A program made the translations under genes and the position numbers. Positions 35,402 to 44,458 of a DNA stretch of 64,000 nucleotides are shown one piece after another. Location: assembly GCA_000154345.1 (NCBI GenBank), contig DS480348.1, positions 248,001 through 312,000 of the forward strand. The letters are read 5' to 3'. The DNA comes from [Clostridium] leptum DSM 753 (GTDB taxonomy: Bacteria; Bacillota; Clostridia; Oscillospirales; Acutalibacteraceae). The notes under the pieces are model-generated. The model had not been told where the DNA came from, ran no database searches, and saw only the letters and a list, made by a program, of their open reading frames with translations. How positions within the stretch are numbered: the first letter of the stretch is position 1; each line of letters starts with the position of its first letter.

Positions 35402-38400
35402 ATGGCAAGAAAAATGAAAACCATGGATGGTAACAACGCCGCCGCGTATGTATCCTATGCGTTTACCGACGTAGCTGCCATCTACCCCATCACCCCCTCT
35501 TCCGTAATGGCGGATGAGACGGACAAGTTTGCCGCCAACGGTGTGAAGAATTTGTTTGGCAGGGAAGTGCAGGTAACCGAGATGCAGTCTGAGGCCGGCG
35601 CTGCTGGTGCGGTGCACGGCTCCTTGCAGGGCGGTGCTCTGACCACCACCTATACTGCTTCTCAGGGCTTGCTACTGATGATCCCGAATATGTACAAAAT
35701 GGCCGGCGAGCTGCTGCCCAGCGTCATTCACGTATCCGCGCGCGCCATCACCAGCCATGCCCTTTCCATTTTTGGCGACCATTCTGATATTTATGCGTGC
35801 CGCCAGACTGGTTATGCCATGCTGTGCTCCAACAGCCCGCAAGAGGTTATGGACCTGGGCGCTGTGGCTCACCTGAGCGCCATCAAGGGAAGAGTTCCTT
35901 TCCTGCATTTCTTCGACGGCTTCCGCACCTCTCACGAAGTGCAGAAGATCGAGCAGTGGGATTACAAGGATCTGGCCGATATGCTGGATTGGGAGGCTGT
36001 GGATCAGTTCCGCCGCCGCGCTCTGAATCCTGAGCATCCGGTAATCCGCGGCACCGCCCAGAATGACGATATCTTCTTCCAGGCTCGCGAGGCTTGCAAC
36101 ACCTATTACGATGCGGTTCCCGATGTTGTCATTGACTATATGAACCAGGTCAACGCCAAGATCGGCACCGATTATAAGCCCTTCAACTACTATGGCGCTC
36201 CCGACGCGGAGAGAGTCATCATCGCCATGGGCTCCGTGTGCGAATGCGCGGAAGAGGTTGTGGACTATCTGAACGCCGCCGGCGACAAGGTCGGTTTGAT
36301 CAAGGTCAGACTGTACCGCCCCTTCGTTGCCAAATATCTGCTGGATGTGATTCCTTCCACCGTGAAGGCCATTTCTGTTCTTGACAGAACCAAGGAGCCT
36401 GGCTCTATCGGCGAGCCTCTGTATCTGGATGTTCTGGCCGCTCTGTCCGGCACTCCCTTCGGGTGCATTCCGGTTTACACCGGCCGTTACGGCTTGAGCT
36501 CCAAGGATACCACTCCTGCTCAGATCATCGCCGTGTACCGCAACATGGAGACCGATACTCCCAAGAAGCGGTTTACCATTGGCATTGTGGACGATGTGAC
36601 CCATCTGTCCCTGGAGGAGAAGGAAAACCCGGACACTACTCCTGCCGGAACCCACTCCTGTAAGTTCTGGGGCCTGGGTGCGGACGGCACCGTAGGCGCC
36701 AACAAGAACTCCATCAAGATCATCGGCGACCACACCGATATGTACGCTCAGGGCTACTTCGCCTACGACTCCAAGAAGTCCGGCGGTCTGACTGTATCCC
36801 ACCTGCGTTTCGGTCATAAGCCGATCAAATCCACCTATTATATCAGCAAGGCTGACTTCGTAGCCTGCCACAACCCCTCTTATGTAGACAAGTATGACAT
36901 TGTCGAGGATCTGAAGAAGGGCGGAAACTTCCTTCTGAACTGTCCCTGGGATGTGGAGGAGCTGGATAAGAGGCTGCCCGGCAAGATGAAGAAGTTCATC
37001 GCCGACAACGATATTAACCTGTATACCATCGACGGTATCAAGATCGGTAAGGAAATCGGTCTGGGAGGCCGCATCAATACCATTCTCCAGGCCGCGTTCT
37101 TTAAAATCGCCAACATCATTCCCGAGGCTGACGCCGTTCAGTATATGAAGGACGCCGCCACCAAGTCCTATTCCAAGAAGGGCGAGAAGATCGTCGCCAT
37201 GAACCACGCCGCCATCGAAAGAGGCGTCAGCGACGTTCATAAGGTAGAGGTTCCCGCCTCCTGGAAGGACGCCTGCGCCTGCGACGAGAAGAAGCTGGTT
37301 ACCACCGACAGAAAGGATCTGGAGCAGTATGTCAACAACGTGCTGAACCCGGTCAACGCCTATCAGGGCAACAAGCTGCCGGTTTCCACCTTTATGCCTC
37401 ATGTGGACGGCACCGCTCCTCAGGGCTCTTCCGCCTTTGAAAAGCGCGGTATCGCGGTAGATGTTCCTGAGTGGAATCCGCAGAACTGCATTCAGTGCAA
37501 CTTCTGCTCCTATGTATGTCCCCATGCCGTTATCCGTCCGGTGGCTATGACCGCCGACGAGCTGGCCGCCGCTCCCGAGGGCACTAAGTCCAAGGATATG
37601 ACCGGCGTACCCGGCATGAAGTTTGTTATGACCATTTCCACCCTGGACTGCACCGGCTGCGGTTCCTGCGCTCAGGTATGCCCGGGCATGAAGGGTGAGA
37701 AGGCTCTGGTGATGAAGCCCATCGATACCCAGCGTCCCGGCCAGAAGGTCTTTGATTACGGCCGTACTCTGAACGAGAAGCCCGAGGTTGCCGCCAAGTT
37801 TAAGGAAACCACCGTGAAGGGCAGCCAGTTCAAGCAGCCCTTGCTCGAGTTCTCCGGCGCCTGCGCCGGCTGCGGCGAGACTCCTTACGCCAAGCTGGCT
37901 ACCCAGTTGTTTGGCGACAGAATGTTTATCGCCAACGCTACCGGCTGTTCCTCCATTTGGGGCGGCTCCGCGCCTGCGACTCCTTATACGGTAAATAAGA
38001 AGGGCCATGGCCCGGCTTGGCAGAACTCTCTGTTCGAGGATAACGCCGAGTTCGGTTTCGGTATGGCTCTGGGTCAGAAGGCTGTCCGCGGCAGACTGGC
38101 TGAATATGTCAACGAGATCGCCGCAAAGACCGACGACGAGGCCATGAAGAAGGCTTGCGCTGAGTATATTGATACCTTTAACGATTCCGGCGCTAACCGG
38201 GTTGCTGCCGACGCTCTGATCGCTGAGCTGGAAAAGGCCTCCGCTTATGACTGCGAGGTCGGCCAGCTTGCAAAGAAGACCCTGGCCGACAAGGACTTCC
38301 TGGCGAAGAAATCCATGTGGATCTTCGGCGGCGATGGCTGGGCTTATGATATCGGCTTCGGCGGCCTGGATCACGTCATCGCTTCCGGTGAGAACGTGAA

Positions 38401-38968
38401 CATTCTGGTGTTCGACACCGAGGTTTACTCCAACACCGGCGGACAGGCCTCCAAGGCTACTCCGGTTGGTTCCGTCGCTCAGTTCGCCGCTGCCGGTAAG
38501 GCTACCAAGAAAAAGGATCTGGCCGGCATTGCTATGAGCTATGGCTATGTATACGTTGCCCAGGTGGCTATGGGCGCTGACTACAATCAGTGCATTAAGG
38601 CCTTTACCGAGGCGGAAAGCTACAATGGTCCTTCTATCATTATCGCTTACGCTCCTTGCATCAACCATGGTATCAAGGGCGGCATGGGTATCTCCCAGGC
38701 GGAAGAGAAGAAGGCAGTAGCCGCCGGCTACTGGAACAACTTCCGCTTCGATCCCCGCAAGGCTGACAACGGTGAGAATCCGTTCACTCTGGACAGCAAG
38801 GCTCCGACCGCCAGCTACCGCGACTTCATCATGGGCGAGGTTCGTTACAACTCCTTGACCCGCGCCTTCCCGGAGAGAGCAGAAAAGCTCTTCGAAAAAG
38901 CGGAGAAGGCCGCTGCCGACCGTTACGAGCATCTGGTCAGACTGCAGGAAGTTTACGGCGAGAAATAA
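35402..38968 (+). CDS. nifJ: Pyruvate:ferredoxin (flavodoxin) oxidoreductase
   Basis: 1188 residues, full-length single-chain PFOR. It converts pyruvate and CoA to acetyl-CoA, CO2 and reduced ferredoxin. Visible: N-terminal TPP pyrimidine domain (AAAYVSYAFTDVAAIYPITPSS); two 4Fe-4S motifs CIQCNFCSYVCP (from about 696) and CTGCGSCAQVCP (from about 750); the proximal-cluster motif CAGCGETPY (about 821); and the TPP-pyrophosphate motif GDGWAYDIGFGGLDHV with NTGGQASK. Codon use is strongly biased to CTG, TCC, GGC and AAG, a sign of very high expression. The bias leaves a 1.1-kb-codon open frame on the other strand, which is not a gene. Central to energy supply; its ferredoxin could feed the activase at 46396. 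Confidence 0.98.
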   Translation: MARKMKTMDGNNAAAYVSYAFTDVAAIYPITPSSVMADETDKFAANGVKNLFGREVQVTEMQSEAGAAGAVHGSLQGGALTTTYTASQGLLLMIPNMYKMAGELLPSVIHVSARAITSHALSIFGDHSDIYACRQTGYAMLCSNSPQEVMDLGAVAHLSAIKGRVPFLHFFDGFRTSHEVQKIEQWDYKDLADMLDWEAVDQFRRRALNPEHPVIRGTAQNDDIFFQAREACNTYYDAVPDVVIDYMNQVNAKIGTDYKPFNYYGAPDAERVIIAMGSVCECAEEVVDYLNAAGDKVGLIKVRLYRPFVAKYLLDVIPSTVKAISVLDRTKEPGSIGEPLYLDVLAALSGTPFGCIPVYTGRYGLSSKDTTPAQIIAVYRNMETDTPKKRFTIGIVDDVTHLSLEEKENPDTTPAGTHSCKFWGLGADGTVGANKNSIKIIGDHTDMYAQGYFAYDSKKSGGLTVSHLRFGHKPIKSTYYISKADFVACHNPSYVDKYDIVEDLKKGGNFLLNCPWDVEELDKRLPGKMKKFIADNDINLYTIDGIKIGKEIGLGGRINTILQAAFFKIANIIPEADAVQYMKDAATKSYSKKGEKIVAMNHAAIERGVSDVHKVEVPASWKDACACDEKKLVTTDRKDLEQYVNNVLNPVNAYQGNKLPVSTFMPHVDGTAPQGSSAFEKRGIAVDVPEWNPQNCIQCNFCSYVCPHAVIRPVAMTADELAAAPEGTKSKDMTGVPGMKFVMTISTLDCTGCGSCAQVCPGMKGEKALVMKPIDTQRPGQKVFDYGRTLNEKPEVAAKFKETTVKGSQFKQPLLEFSGACAGCGETPYAKLATQLFGDRMFIANATGCSSIWGGSAPATPYTVNKKGHGPAWQNSLFEDNAEFGFGMALGQKAVRGRLAEYVNEIAAKTDDEAMKKACAEYIDTFNDSGANRVAADALIAELEKASAYDCEVGQLAKKTLADKDFLAKKSMWIFGGDGWAYDIGFGGLDHVIASGENVNILVFDTEVYSNTGGQASKATPVGSVAQFAAAGKATKKKDLAGIAMSYGYVYVAQVAMGADYNQCIKAFTEAESYNGPSIIIAYAPCINHGIKGGMGISQAEEKKAVAAGYWNNFRFDPRKADNGENPFTLDSKAPTASYRDFIMGEVRYNSLTRAFPERAEKLFEKAEKAAADRYEHLVRLQEVYGEK

Positions 38969-39007
38969 GCTTGCCCGATAAACAGAAAGCGAAGATTTTC
39001 AAAACAA

Positions 39008-39040
39008 AAGCGCTTCCGGAAAACTCCGGGAGCGCTTTTT
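39008..39040 (+). terminator. Intrinsic terminator of nifJ
   Basis: Stem AGCGCTTCCGGA/TCCGGGAGCGCT with one G-T pair, AAAC loop, then TTTTT. Confidence 0.88.
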
Positions 39041-39127
39041 GCATATTTTTCAAACAGTGAGAGAAAATAAATTCAGATGGGCGGCTTCTGCCGTTTGGCG
39101 TCTCATAAAGAAAGGAACGTGGACTGT

Positions 39128-39571
39128 TTGAAAATTACCGAGCAAGAATACTCTCAGATGACCAATCAAGCGTCACCCAATTCTAAATGCTGGAGAAATG
39201 CTCTTTTCGCCTTTCTGATCGGCGGGCTGATCTGTGTAATCGGCCAGATCCTGGTCAATTTATATCAACAGACAGGCTTGAGCCTTCAGGATGCCAGGTG
39301 TGCCGTATCCGTGACCCTGGTAGGACTGAGCGCTGTTTTGACCGCCTTGCATGTTTACGACAATATCGCCAAGGTTGCCGGAGCGGGTACTCTGGTGCCG
39401 ATTACAGGCTTTGCCAACGCCGTGGTCAGTCCGGCGATTGAGTTCAAGGCGGAAGGCTTCATTATGGGGATTGGGGCGAAAATGTTTGTGATTGCCGGTC
39501 CGGTTTTGGTATACGGTATTACAGCCTCGGTGATTTACGGTATTATCGTGTATGTGTTCGGGCTGTATTGA
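39128..39571 (+). CDS. spoVAC: Stage V sporulation protein AC
   Basis: 147 residues with four hydrophobic segments; LIGGLICVIGQILVNLYQ, GAGTLVPITGFANAVVSPAIEFK and GFIMGIGAKMFVIAGPVLVYG are hallmark SpoVAC sequence. It forms part of the inner-membrane channel for Ca-dipicolinate during spore formation and germination. The start is set at TTG 39128 because family members begin just before the YxQ/SPN block, and an aaagaaagga SD precedes it; in-frame starts upstream would add an unlikely hydrophilic leader. A GCATA element about 39041 is a possible sigma-G -35 but the -10 is poor. spoVAD follows after 180 bp. Confidence 0.92.
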   Translation: MKITEQEYSQMTNQASPNSKCWRNALFAFLIGGLICVIGQILVNLYQQTGLSLQDARCAVSVTLVGLSAVLTALHVYDNIAKVAGAGTLVPITGFANAVVSPAIEFKAEGFIMGIGAKMFVIAGPVLVYGITASVIYGIIVYVFGLY

Positions 39572-39751
39572 TTATGTACGGCTGACTTACGCTGGAGAAA
39601 GGGAAATGGATGATTTTTAAAACTGCCTTGCGGCTCGGTCAGAGGCATTAGGGCTCAACTGTGCCGATGCCTGCGGTTATCTTACAGAGCTCTTATAGCA
39701 CTGCACGTTATTGATTCACTTTACATCTTAACGATACGAGGAGGAAATCCT

Positions 39752-40759
39752 ATGGGTAAAAGGATGGGACGGTATACTGTCGTCATGGAGCGCAAGCCGG
39801 CGATCCTGGGTTATGCGGCGATCTGCGGGAAGAAGGAGTCGGAGGGGCCTCTGGGCGCCGCCTTTGACCTAACCTATGAAGATACTACGCTGGGAGAAAA
39901 AAGCTGGGAAAAAGCGGAAAGCCGGCTGCAAAAGGAAGCGGTAAACTGTGCAATGAAGAAAGCGGGGGTGACGGCTGGTGCTGTGGACTACATTTTCGCG
40001 GGAGATCTGCTCAATCAATGCATCTCTTCCACCTTTGGACTTAGAAGCCTGGGGATCCCTTTTCTGGGACAGTACGGCGCCTGTTCTACCATGGCGCAGA
40101 CCCTGGCGATGTCCTCCTTCCTGGTGGATGGAGGAATGGCGAACCTTTGTGTTGCAGTCACATCCAGCCATTTCTGCTCGGCGGAGCGTCAGTTCCGCTT
40201 TCCCTTGGAATACGGAGGGCAAAGAACCCCTACCGCCCAATGGACGGTAACCGGCTCCGGCGCTGCGGTGGTGGGAAAGGGAGAGGGCGTTCCCTATGTT
40301 TCGGCGGTGACCGTGGGCAGAATCGCCGATCTGGGGATTAAGGATGCAGCCAATATGGGGGCAGCTATGGCGCCTGCCGCCGCCCAGACTTTGCGGGATT
40401 TTCTCAGCGATACAGGAACAAATCCTCAGGATTATGATTTAATTCTGACCGGGGACTTGGGCGAGGTGGGAAGCAAGCTGCTGTATGAGATTTTGAGCAG
40501 AGAAAATGTATCTATTCAGGAAAACCATCAGGATTGCGGATTACTAATTTATGACCGACAGGCTCAGGATGTTCATGCGGGAGGCTCCGGATGCGGATGC
40601 AGCGCGTCGGTGCTTTGCTCGGTGATTTTAAAGAAAATGCAGAAGGGCCAGCTTCGAAATATTCTGTTTATGGCTACCGGAGCTCTTATGTCGCCGACAT
40701 CATCCCAGCAGGGAGAAAGCATCCCCGGGGTAGCCCATTTGATTAATATTAGAATATAA
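39752..40759 (+). CDS. spoVAD: Stage V sporulation protein AD
   Basis: 335 residues of the thiolase-like SpoVAD family, which binds dipicolinic acid for delivery into the forespore. Recognisable segments: FAGDLLNQCISSTFGLRSLGIPFLGQYGACSTMAQTL, TSSHFCSAERQFRFPLEYG, and GGSGCGCSASVLCSVIL. Strong SD cgaggagg before ATG 39752; a second in-frame ATG at codon 5 and codon 12 are possible. spoVAE, which usually follows, is absent from the next 350 bp. Confidence 0.95.
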   Translation: MGKRMGRYTVVMERKPAILGYAAICGKKESEGPLGAAFDLTYEDTTLGEKSWEKAESRLQKEAVNCAMKKAGVTAGAVDYIFAGDLLNQCISSTFGLRSLGIPFLGQYGACSTMAQTLAMSSFLVDGGMANLCVAVTSSHFCSAERQFRFPLEYGGQRTPTAQWTVTGSGAAVVGKGEGVPYVSAVTVGRIADLGIKDAANMGAAMAPAAAQTLRDFLSDTGTNPQDYDLILTGDLGEVGSKLLYEILSRENVSIQENHQDCGLLIYDRQAQDVHAGGSGCGCSASVLCSVILKKMQKGQLRNILFMATGALMSPTSSQQGESIPGVAHLINIRI

Positions 40760-40985
40760 AAGGGCAGACTGTATTATTAGCTTTGGAGCTTCTCAGCACG
40801 GAAGAAAAGAATTATAGAATGCGTTTTGAATGATAGAAAAGACGGCGGCGGTAAAATGCCTGTGGAATGGTAAAAGACCGCCGGTTTATCCCACAGATAT
40901 CCTTCTCTGCGAAGATTGAATTCATTAAAAAACACAGACAGCTTTGTAAAATGGAAAAACGTAAAATATGTATCGGTTTTGTCAC

Positions 40986-41036
40986 GCCGCCGTCCCGAAA
41001 AAGTCACGCTTTTGGGAACGGCGGTTTCTTTGCTTG
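40986..41036 (+). terminator. Intrinsic terminator upstream of the two-component operon
   Basis: Stem CCGCCGTCCCGAAAA/TTTTGGGAACGGCGG with a small internal mismatch, followed by TTTCTTTG. The remainder of 40760-41108 has no genes. Confidence 0.75.
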
Positions 41037-41062
41037 AATTGAATTTTTCAGCTTGCTATAAT
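41034..41062 (+). promoter_or_regulatory. Promoter of the two-component operon
   Basis: TTGAAT (41034-41039), 17-bp spacer, TATAAT (41057-41062), 46 bp before the GTG start. Confidence 0.8.
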
Positions 41063-41108
41063 ATAAAGAAAAGCTGTGATAAAGTGTTCGGCGGGAAAGA
41101 GGGATACT

Positions 41109-41765
41109 GTGGTTGAAATTCTGATTGTAGAAGATGATCCGAATATCGCGAGAACCATTGAGGTGACCATCTCTTTAGTAGGGTATGAATGCAGGATCTG
41201 CGGCGACGGCGCCGCCGCTGTGCAGGAGGTGCTGGAGCACGATTACGATTTGGTTCTGCTGGACGTCATGCTGCCCGGGATGGATGGCTTTGAGGTGATT
41301 CAAAAAATCCAAAGCAAGGGCACGCCGGTAATCTTTTTAACAGCGCTGCAGGATGTGACGGATAAGGTAAAGGGGCTGCGCCTGGGGGCGGAGGATTATA
41401 TCGTAAAGCCTTTTGAGGCAGTGGAGCTTTTGGCGCGCATCGAGGTGGTGCTGCGCCGCTCTCATAAGGGCCGTGTCCAAATTGTGTATGATGATATTAC
41501 CATAGATATGGACAGGCACCTGGTGACGAAGGCGGGGGAGCCTGTAGCGCTGACTCCCAAGGAATTTTCCCTGCTGGCCTTTTTTATGGAGAATGTAGAC
41601 GTCGCCGTCACCAGAGAACGGCTTCTGGCCGCTGTTTGGGGTTATGAATTCCAGGGAGAAAGCCGTACGGTGGACATTCATGTGCAGCAGCTGCGGAAAA
41701 AGCTGGATTTAAGCCGCAGGCTGATTACGATTCCCAAGCTTGGCTATCGTTTGGAAAGCAGGTGA
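41109..41765 (+). CDS. OmpR-family response regulator
   Basis: 218 residues from GTG 41109, which has an aaagaggga SD and yields the standard VVEILIVEDDPNIA start; ATG 41076 would add an atypical leader. Receiver domain with phosphoacceptor D52 (LVLLDVMLPGMDG), acidic pair EDD, Thr in FLTALQD and Lys in VKPFEAVELLARIE. C-terminal winged helix (TPKEFSLLAFFMEN...SRTVDIHVQQLRKKL). Works with the kinase encoded 4 bp downstream; regulates unknown genes. Confidence 0.96.
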   Translation: MVEILIVEDDPNIARTIEVTISLVGYECRICGDGAAAVQEVLEHDYDLVLLDVMLPGMDGFEVIQKIQSKGTPVIFLTALQDVTDKVKGLRLGAEDYIVKPFEAVELLARIEVVLRRSHKGRVQIVYDDITIDMDRHLVTKAGEPVALTPKEFSLLAFFMENVDVAVTRERLLAAVWGYEFQGESRTVDIHVQQLRKKLDLSRRLITIPKLGYRLESR

Positions 41766-41769
41766 AGCC

Positions 41770-43236
41770 GTGAAATTGTGGGACAAGCCTTTCCTCGCTT
41801 CCATGAAGCTGTGGCAGAAGATTTTTTTAGTTTCTCTTGCGGTGGTTTTGGCGGCGGTGTGCATTACCGCCTTGTCAGTGCTGGCAAGCTATTTTTCCGC
41901 TTCCGTGGAGAGGGAAAAAATGCAGGATGTATCTTCCCATGAGTATTACGCTTCCAGCCTCGCCAATACCGTTGCTTATGAACGGATTCGTCAGGGACAG
42001 ATCTTACTGCCGGGGGAAACGGTGGAACAGCTCCTGAAAACGGGCATAGCCGCCCGGACAGGAACCAATACGGGAACCGCGGTTTACAGAGGGGAAAGCT
42101 TGATCGCTTCTACACAAATGGACCATCTGTCCAAGCAGCCGGAGTTTGTGAACCGGGTGCGGGAAAACGGCCAATGCCTATCCCTGATTATCGATGTGGA
42201 TGACAGAACTCTGCTGAACATTGGCTCAGGCCTGCGGCTGGAGGGCGTGGAATATTATCTCTTTACCGCCTATGACGTAACGGAAATCTACCGGATCTAC
42301 CAGAATCAGCTGAGGTTTATCAGTATTGTGAGCATTGTATTTGCCATAGTCACCGGCGTTATTTTGTGGGCGGGTACGCGCCATTTGCTTCGGCCTCTGA
42401 CTGTGGTCAATGGGTCTCTGGGAAAAATAACAGCCGGTGATTATCAGATCAGAATTAAAGAACAGGGAAGCAGCGAGTTCCAGGAATTAATTCGGAATGT
42501 GAACGAAATGACAGAAGCGATCCAAAATAACGTGGAGCAGCTGCGCCAGATTGCCGACAGCAGGAAGCGGTTTGTAGACAGCTTGGCTCATGAGATGAAA
42601 ACACCCTTGACCTCCGTGATGTGTTTGGGAGATGTGCTGCTTTGCAAGCGGGTGGTAACGGACAGTGAACGTCAGGAGTACGCCAGGATTATCGTGGAGG
42701 ATGCCAAAAGGCTCAGAGGGCTGTCCGGCAAGCTTTTAGAGCTGTCTATTACCGATAACGTTCCCCTGGAACTGGAACGGATCTCCATTGCGGAGCTTTT
42801 AGAGGGTGTGGAGGCGTCTGTGACGCCGGTGCTGGAAAAACGGCGGCTGAGGCTGGAGGTGATTCCAGCGGACGCCTGGATTACTGTGGACAAGGAGTTG
42901 TTTCAGTCACTCCTTTATAATCTGATCGATAATGGGATGAAGGCCTCCGGCGAGGGACAAACGCTCCGGGTTTTCTGTGAAAAGTCGGAGCAGACATTGA
43001 CGGTCGCAGTAGAAGATCAGGGAATCGGCATGAGCCCTGAGGAGCTGAAAAAGATTACGGAGCCCTTTTATATGGCGGATAAATCCCGTTCCCGAAAGGA
43101 AGGCGGAGTGGGCCTTGGCTTGTCTCTCTGCGCGTCGATCGCGGAACGCCATCACGCTCAACTGACCTTTGAGAGCGCTTTAGGGAAGGGAACCACGGTG
43201 CGGATATCCATTCCCTTGGCAAAGGAGGATCCATGA
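41770..43236 (+). CDS. Membrane sensor histidine kinase
   Basis: 488 residues from GTG 41770. Two membrane helices (about 18-40 and 178-198) bracket an extracytoplasmic sensor of about 140 residues; then HAMP, HisKA with H274 (SLAHEMKTPLTSV), and a catalytic domain with N box (YNLIDNGMKA), G1 (EDQGIGMS), F box (FYMADKSRSR) and G2 (GGVGLGLSLC). All catalytic boxes are intact. Its stop overlaps the next start (ATGATGA), so the accessory protein is translated with it. Confidence 0.95.
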   Translation: MKLWDKPFLASMKLWQKIFLVSLAVVLAAVCITALSVLASYFSASVEREKMQDVSSHEYYASSLANTVAYERIRQGQILLPGETVEQLLKTGIAARTGTNTGTAVYRGESLIASTQMDHLSKQPEFVNRVRENGQCLSLIIDVDDRTLLNIGSGLRLEGVEYYLFTAYDVTEIYRIYQNQLRFISIVSIVFAIVTGVILWAGTRHLLRPLTVVNGSLGKITAGDYQIRIKEQGSSEFQELIRNVNEMTEAIQNNVEQLRQIADSRKRFVDSLAHEMKTPLTSVMCLGDVLLCKRVVTDSERQEYARIIVEDAKRLRGLSGKLLELSITDNVPLELERISIAELLEGVEASVTPVLEKRRLRLEVIPADAWITVDKELFQSLLYNLIDNGMKASGEGQTLRVFCEKSEQTLTVAVEDQGIGMSPEELKKITEPFYMADKSRSRKEGGVGLGLSLCASIAERHHAQLTFESALGKGTTVRISIPLAKEDP

Positions 43237-44090
43237 TGAAATTAGCGAGAAAAAGCGTGCCGTTTATCATTGCGGTAGCTTTGCTGGCGGCGTGCCTGCT
43301 GGCGGTTGGATTATCGCCTTTGGTTCTTCCGGACTATAAGGGAACCATCGAGGAAAGAGAGCAGCCCCAAAATTTCAACCTCCTTTATCTTAACAGCGGA
43401 GAGGAGCTGAATCTCTACCCTTGGAACCTGTATACGGGCCAGGAGCAGGAGCTTTTCGAGGAGGAGATAGTCAGCTTTGCGGCAAACAGCGTGCGGATTT
43501 TGGGCGGCGGCTCTTGGACCGATGAAGAGCTTTATCCTTTGATTAAATTTCGGTATTCGGGCCAGGATTTGAGGTTTTTAAAGGATATGGCGCTCACCGA
43601 AAAGGACGGCAGGCGGTATTTAGTAAATATGGCTCTCGATCCTAACGGCCTTTGCTATTTTTCCTATGTGAATCAGGATGAGCGGGAGGCAACGGCTGAT
43701 GAAATGGACCAGGCCCTCGGCAAGCTCCAAGAGGATTGGGAGAAGTTTCTGTCAGATCCGCTGCCGGCAGACAGTGAAGTGGATCTGTATGAAGAAAAGC
43801 CTTCGGGAAGCTATCAGCTGGACGATGGGGAGTTGAAAACGGATAACGCGTTTTATATGTTTTTTATGCGCTGCCAGATGCTGAGTGATCAGATGAGAAA
43901 AGAGCAGTATTCCGATTATATAGGGGATAATTTATACACGATCTGGGAACTGGTTCTGAAATCAGAGTTTACCAGCTTGTCGTATGATAACCACATTTAC
44001 GCCATGTATTCCAATGATGGCGGAACATCCATGGTTTTGATTTACAGCCCGATAGAGGAACGCTTTGTAGGCTTCAGCTTAAAATACTGA
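43233..44090 (+). CDS. Membrane-anchored accessory protein of the two-component system, unknown function
   Basis: 285 residues. One N-terminal hydrophobic helix (FIIAVALLAACLLAVGLSPLVL), then an extracytoplasmic acidic domain beginning PDYKGTIEEREQPQNF. The helix contains LAAC, a possible lipobox, but hydrophobicity continues past it, so a plain anchor is likelier. No family recognised. Start overlap with the kinase stop and an aaaggagg SD indicate the same operon, so it may modulate kinase sensing at the outer face, like other auxiliary proteins encoded beside kinases. Confidence 0.75.
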   Translation: MMKLARKSVPFIIAVALLAACLLAVGLSPLVLPDYKGTIEEREQPQNFNLLYLNSGEELNLYPWNLYTGQEQELFEEEIVSFAANSVRILGGGSWTDEELYPLIKFRYSGQDLRFLKDMALTEKDGRRYLVNMALDPNGLCYFSYVNQDEREATADEMDQALGKLQEDWEKFLSDPLPADSEVDLYEEKPSGSYQLDDGELKTDNAFYMFFMRCQMLSDQMRKEQYSDYIGDNLYTIWELVLKSEFTSLSYDNHIYAMYSNDGGTSMVLIYSPIEERFVGFSLKY

Positions 44091-44183
44091 AAAGGCTTTC
44101 CAGTGAGCGGTTTATGTGCCGGGAATTTTTCCGCGGCCTCTATATTATGCTTTTAAAGAAAGAAATATATCCCGGGCTTAGAG

Positions 44184-44226
44184 GCGCTGTTTTGCTGTTT
44201 GGGCAGAACAGCGTCCGTTTTTTCGA
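44184..44226 (+). terminator. Intrinsic terminator of the two-component operon
   Basis: Stem CGCTGTTTTGC/GCAGAACAGCG with one G-T pair, loop TGTTTGG, then TCCGTTTTTT. Confidence 0.85.
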
Positions 44227-44254
44227 CGAAACGGCGCTGGTTGCAAATACATAT

Positions 44255-44362
44255 AAAAACGCGCGGCAAAATTGGGCGGTGAGATGAAAAATTTTAGCAG
44301 GGGCGGCTGATTGCCGCCCCTGCCTCGTTTCTCAACGCACCGCTCTCAAGCCGCGCGTTTTT
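44255..44362 (+). ncRNA. Nested structured element, possible RNA or complex terminator
   Basis: Outer arms AAAAACGCGCGGC (44255-44267) and GCCGCGCGTTTTT (44350-44362) are perfect complements. Inside, GCGGTG (about 44275-44280) can pair with CACCGC (about 44338-44343), and a central hairpin GCAGGGGCGGC/GCCGCCCCTGC (44297-44323) has loop TGATT. The whole ends in T5. It could be a stand-alone small RNA, an attenuator, or a bidirectional terminator. No riboswitch class I know fits. It precedes the C39-like peptidase gene by about 96 bp. Confidence 0.4.
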
Positions 44363-44458
44363 ACGTTTCCCTTACATTTTTTTGAGGACATTTTGCAAGG
44401 CCACCGCATACAATTACCTTAGAAAATGGGTAAGACCATAAAGCTTGGGGGATTTGGT

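Noticed and set aside
35672..38932. Minus-strand open frame of 1086 codons inside nifJ
   Set aside because: It mirrors nifJ almost exactly and arises because nifJ avoids TTA, CTA and TCA codons. The translation is low in complexity, no SD is present, and nifJ is unmistakable.
43233..43320. Lipoprotein signal (LAAC) in the kinase-linked accessory protein
   Set aside because: Hydrophobic sequence continues well past the cysteine, so a simple membrane anchor fits better.
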